Positions 16,635 to 17,731 of a DNA stretch of 17,731 nucleotides are shown here, one piece after another. This DNA is from Cylindrotheca closterium (lineage: Eukaryota > Bacillariophyta > Bacillariophyceae > Bacillariales > Bacillariaceae): NCBI GenBank assembly GCA_933822405.4, contig CAKOGP040001502.1, forward strand, positions 1 through 17,731. The letters run 5' to 3'. A program made the position numbers and the translations under genes. Within the stretch, counting starts at the first letter, position 1; each line of letters begins with the position of its first letter. The notes under the pieces are model-generated. The model was not told where the DNA came from and did not search any database. It saw nothing but the letters and a program-made list of their open reading frames with translations.

Positions 16635-17731
16635 TCACTGTGGACGAAAGTTACAGGGGAGCGGGAGTTTTTATGGGATTATTTACCTGACCCCGTAACT
16701 GCACAAATTGGAACATCGTACCTGTCCACGTCACGGAGCTAGGATATTTACCAGGTTTAATGGTTTTTTACGGGAAATAGCAGTAAAAACAGGGATTTTT
16801 CCCGGAATTAAGGAATCTTCCTTGTAAAAATTCCTAAAACCCCGTAACGACAAGTATCCCTGGACTCCCGTAAAAACCCATGTATCCTCTAAATCAATAT
16901 TCAAATCATAATGATGAGAGCCAGCATGTGCAAATGACTGTAATACCTCATTTTTAAAAACGAAGTTTACTTGCACCGCAATATACCATTCTTGCTTTTG
17001 GGGTGTAGCGCAATATACAAAGGGGATCGATAAATCAATACAAAGAAATAATATAGGATATCTATAGTCTGCTCTCTCATTATAATAGGCTCTTGCGGCA
17101 TTTGGAGATGAATATGCGGTAAGAGACGGCTTTTGCTCAATTGCATATCTGTTCTGCGCAGATTTCAGTTTTCGCCTTCTGATGAAGCATACCCAAAACA
17201 TCTTTGAAACCCTCAATGTGATACCACGCCGCAAATGTCAAGGTAAACACACACCACTACGTATCTCTTCTCTTCTTGATCCATCACCGCACTCCCTGGC
17301 GGAAACTTTTGAATGTTTCCAATATTCGTCTGCCTTGGCTGCAATATATTATTGGCCATTTTGCCATTTACATTCACTATGTTCCCAGAATTCAACAATG
17401 ATGTTAGAAAAATATGAATAATGGTCTCGCACCATAAGACAAAGTTCGTTCTTACCCACTATATACATCTCGAACTACATGGCTTGCCTTTATTGGAGTC
17501 GGTCTGAGATCATTCCGCAATTTTTAGTTTCTTGCAATTTTGCACTGATCGTCATATAAAACACATCATCTAGGTACGCACCATATCCATTGAGCACGGA
17601 CGAGTCCACAATATCATCAAGCTCTGTCCTCGCTTTTCGATATCGTCTCTTATTTTGTTGTTGTCTTCAAGCGAATGGCCTCTTCCAACTGTTGGATTTT
17701 TGCTCGTAGTCAAGAATTTTGAACTGTACCT
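16635..17731. other. Right-end AT-rich intergenic region
   Basis: No supported gene lies here. The longest minus-strand frame (16731-17234) has no ATG at its 5' end, no recognisable domain and runs through low-complexity sequence, so it is not called. The motif cccgtaa recurs at 16692, 16841 and 16867 and inverted at 16768, with several gtaaaaa variants between 16660 and 16885. The missing N-terminal exon of the receptor would be expected here, but I could not find a frame-compatible one. Confidence 0.5.

Noticed and set aside
16731..17234. 167-codon minus-strand frame
   Set aside because: Begins with TTG, passes through the cccgtaa motif cluster and shows no domain; probably chance in AT-rich DNA.

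Overview
The window looks like nuclear DNA of a photosynthetic stramenopile, most likely a diatom. Three things point that way: short GT-AG introns (85-115 bp, strong GTAAGT/GTATGT/GTGAGT donors) in compact genes; a secreted protein with a very long (S/G)PTS-type linker joined to a von Willebrand factor D domain; and a seven-transmembrane receptor whose TM6/TM7 region resembles receptors expanded in diatoms. The assignment rests on protein style only.

Layout. All six genes I can support lie on the minus strand. Positions 1-2478 hold no convincing gene, but contain one copy of a ~310-bp dispersed repeat and a tRNA-promoter-like patch at the left end. A short cysteine-rich type II membrane protein (2479-3054) follows, then a repeat-rich stretch (3055-4066) with a TATA/GACTCGA-rich segment, six copies of a 20-bp tandem unit, and the second copy of the ~310-bp repeat. 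Next come an importin-alpha-like armadillo protein with a 90-nt in-frame intron (4067-5242) and a complete SLC34-type sodium/phosphate cotransporter (5539-7350).

The largest gene (8037-11863) joins three exons into a 1208-residue secreted protein: signal peptide, GH99-type mannosidase domain with an NEWHE catalytic motif, about 490 residues of PTSG-type repeat, and a C-terminal VWD domain whose GDPHF motif is rebuilt exactly across an intron. Beyond it are a coiled-coil plus PH-domain protein (12506-14281) and a 7TM receptor locus (14690-16634). The receptor frame is broken twice and lacks a start codon, so it is a pseudogene, carries sequence errors, or is unusually spliced. The right end (16635-17731) is AT-rich and shows only short dispersed motifs.

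How the genes relate. Nothing shows that they form a pathway; this reads as an ordinary run of nuclear genes. Two are suited to the cell surface (phosphate uptake, 7TM sensing), one to the cell wall or secreted matrix (mannan or glycan processing with an adhesive tail), one to nuclear import and one to a membrane-lipid-linked scaffold. The most distinctive object is the GH99-PTSG-VWD fusion. The receptor's broken frame and the in-frame intron of the importin-like gene are the other points worth checking.
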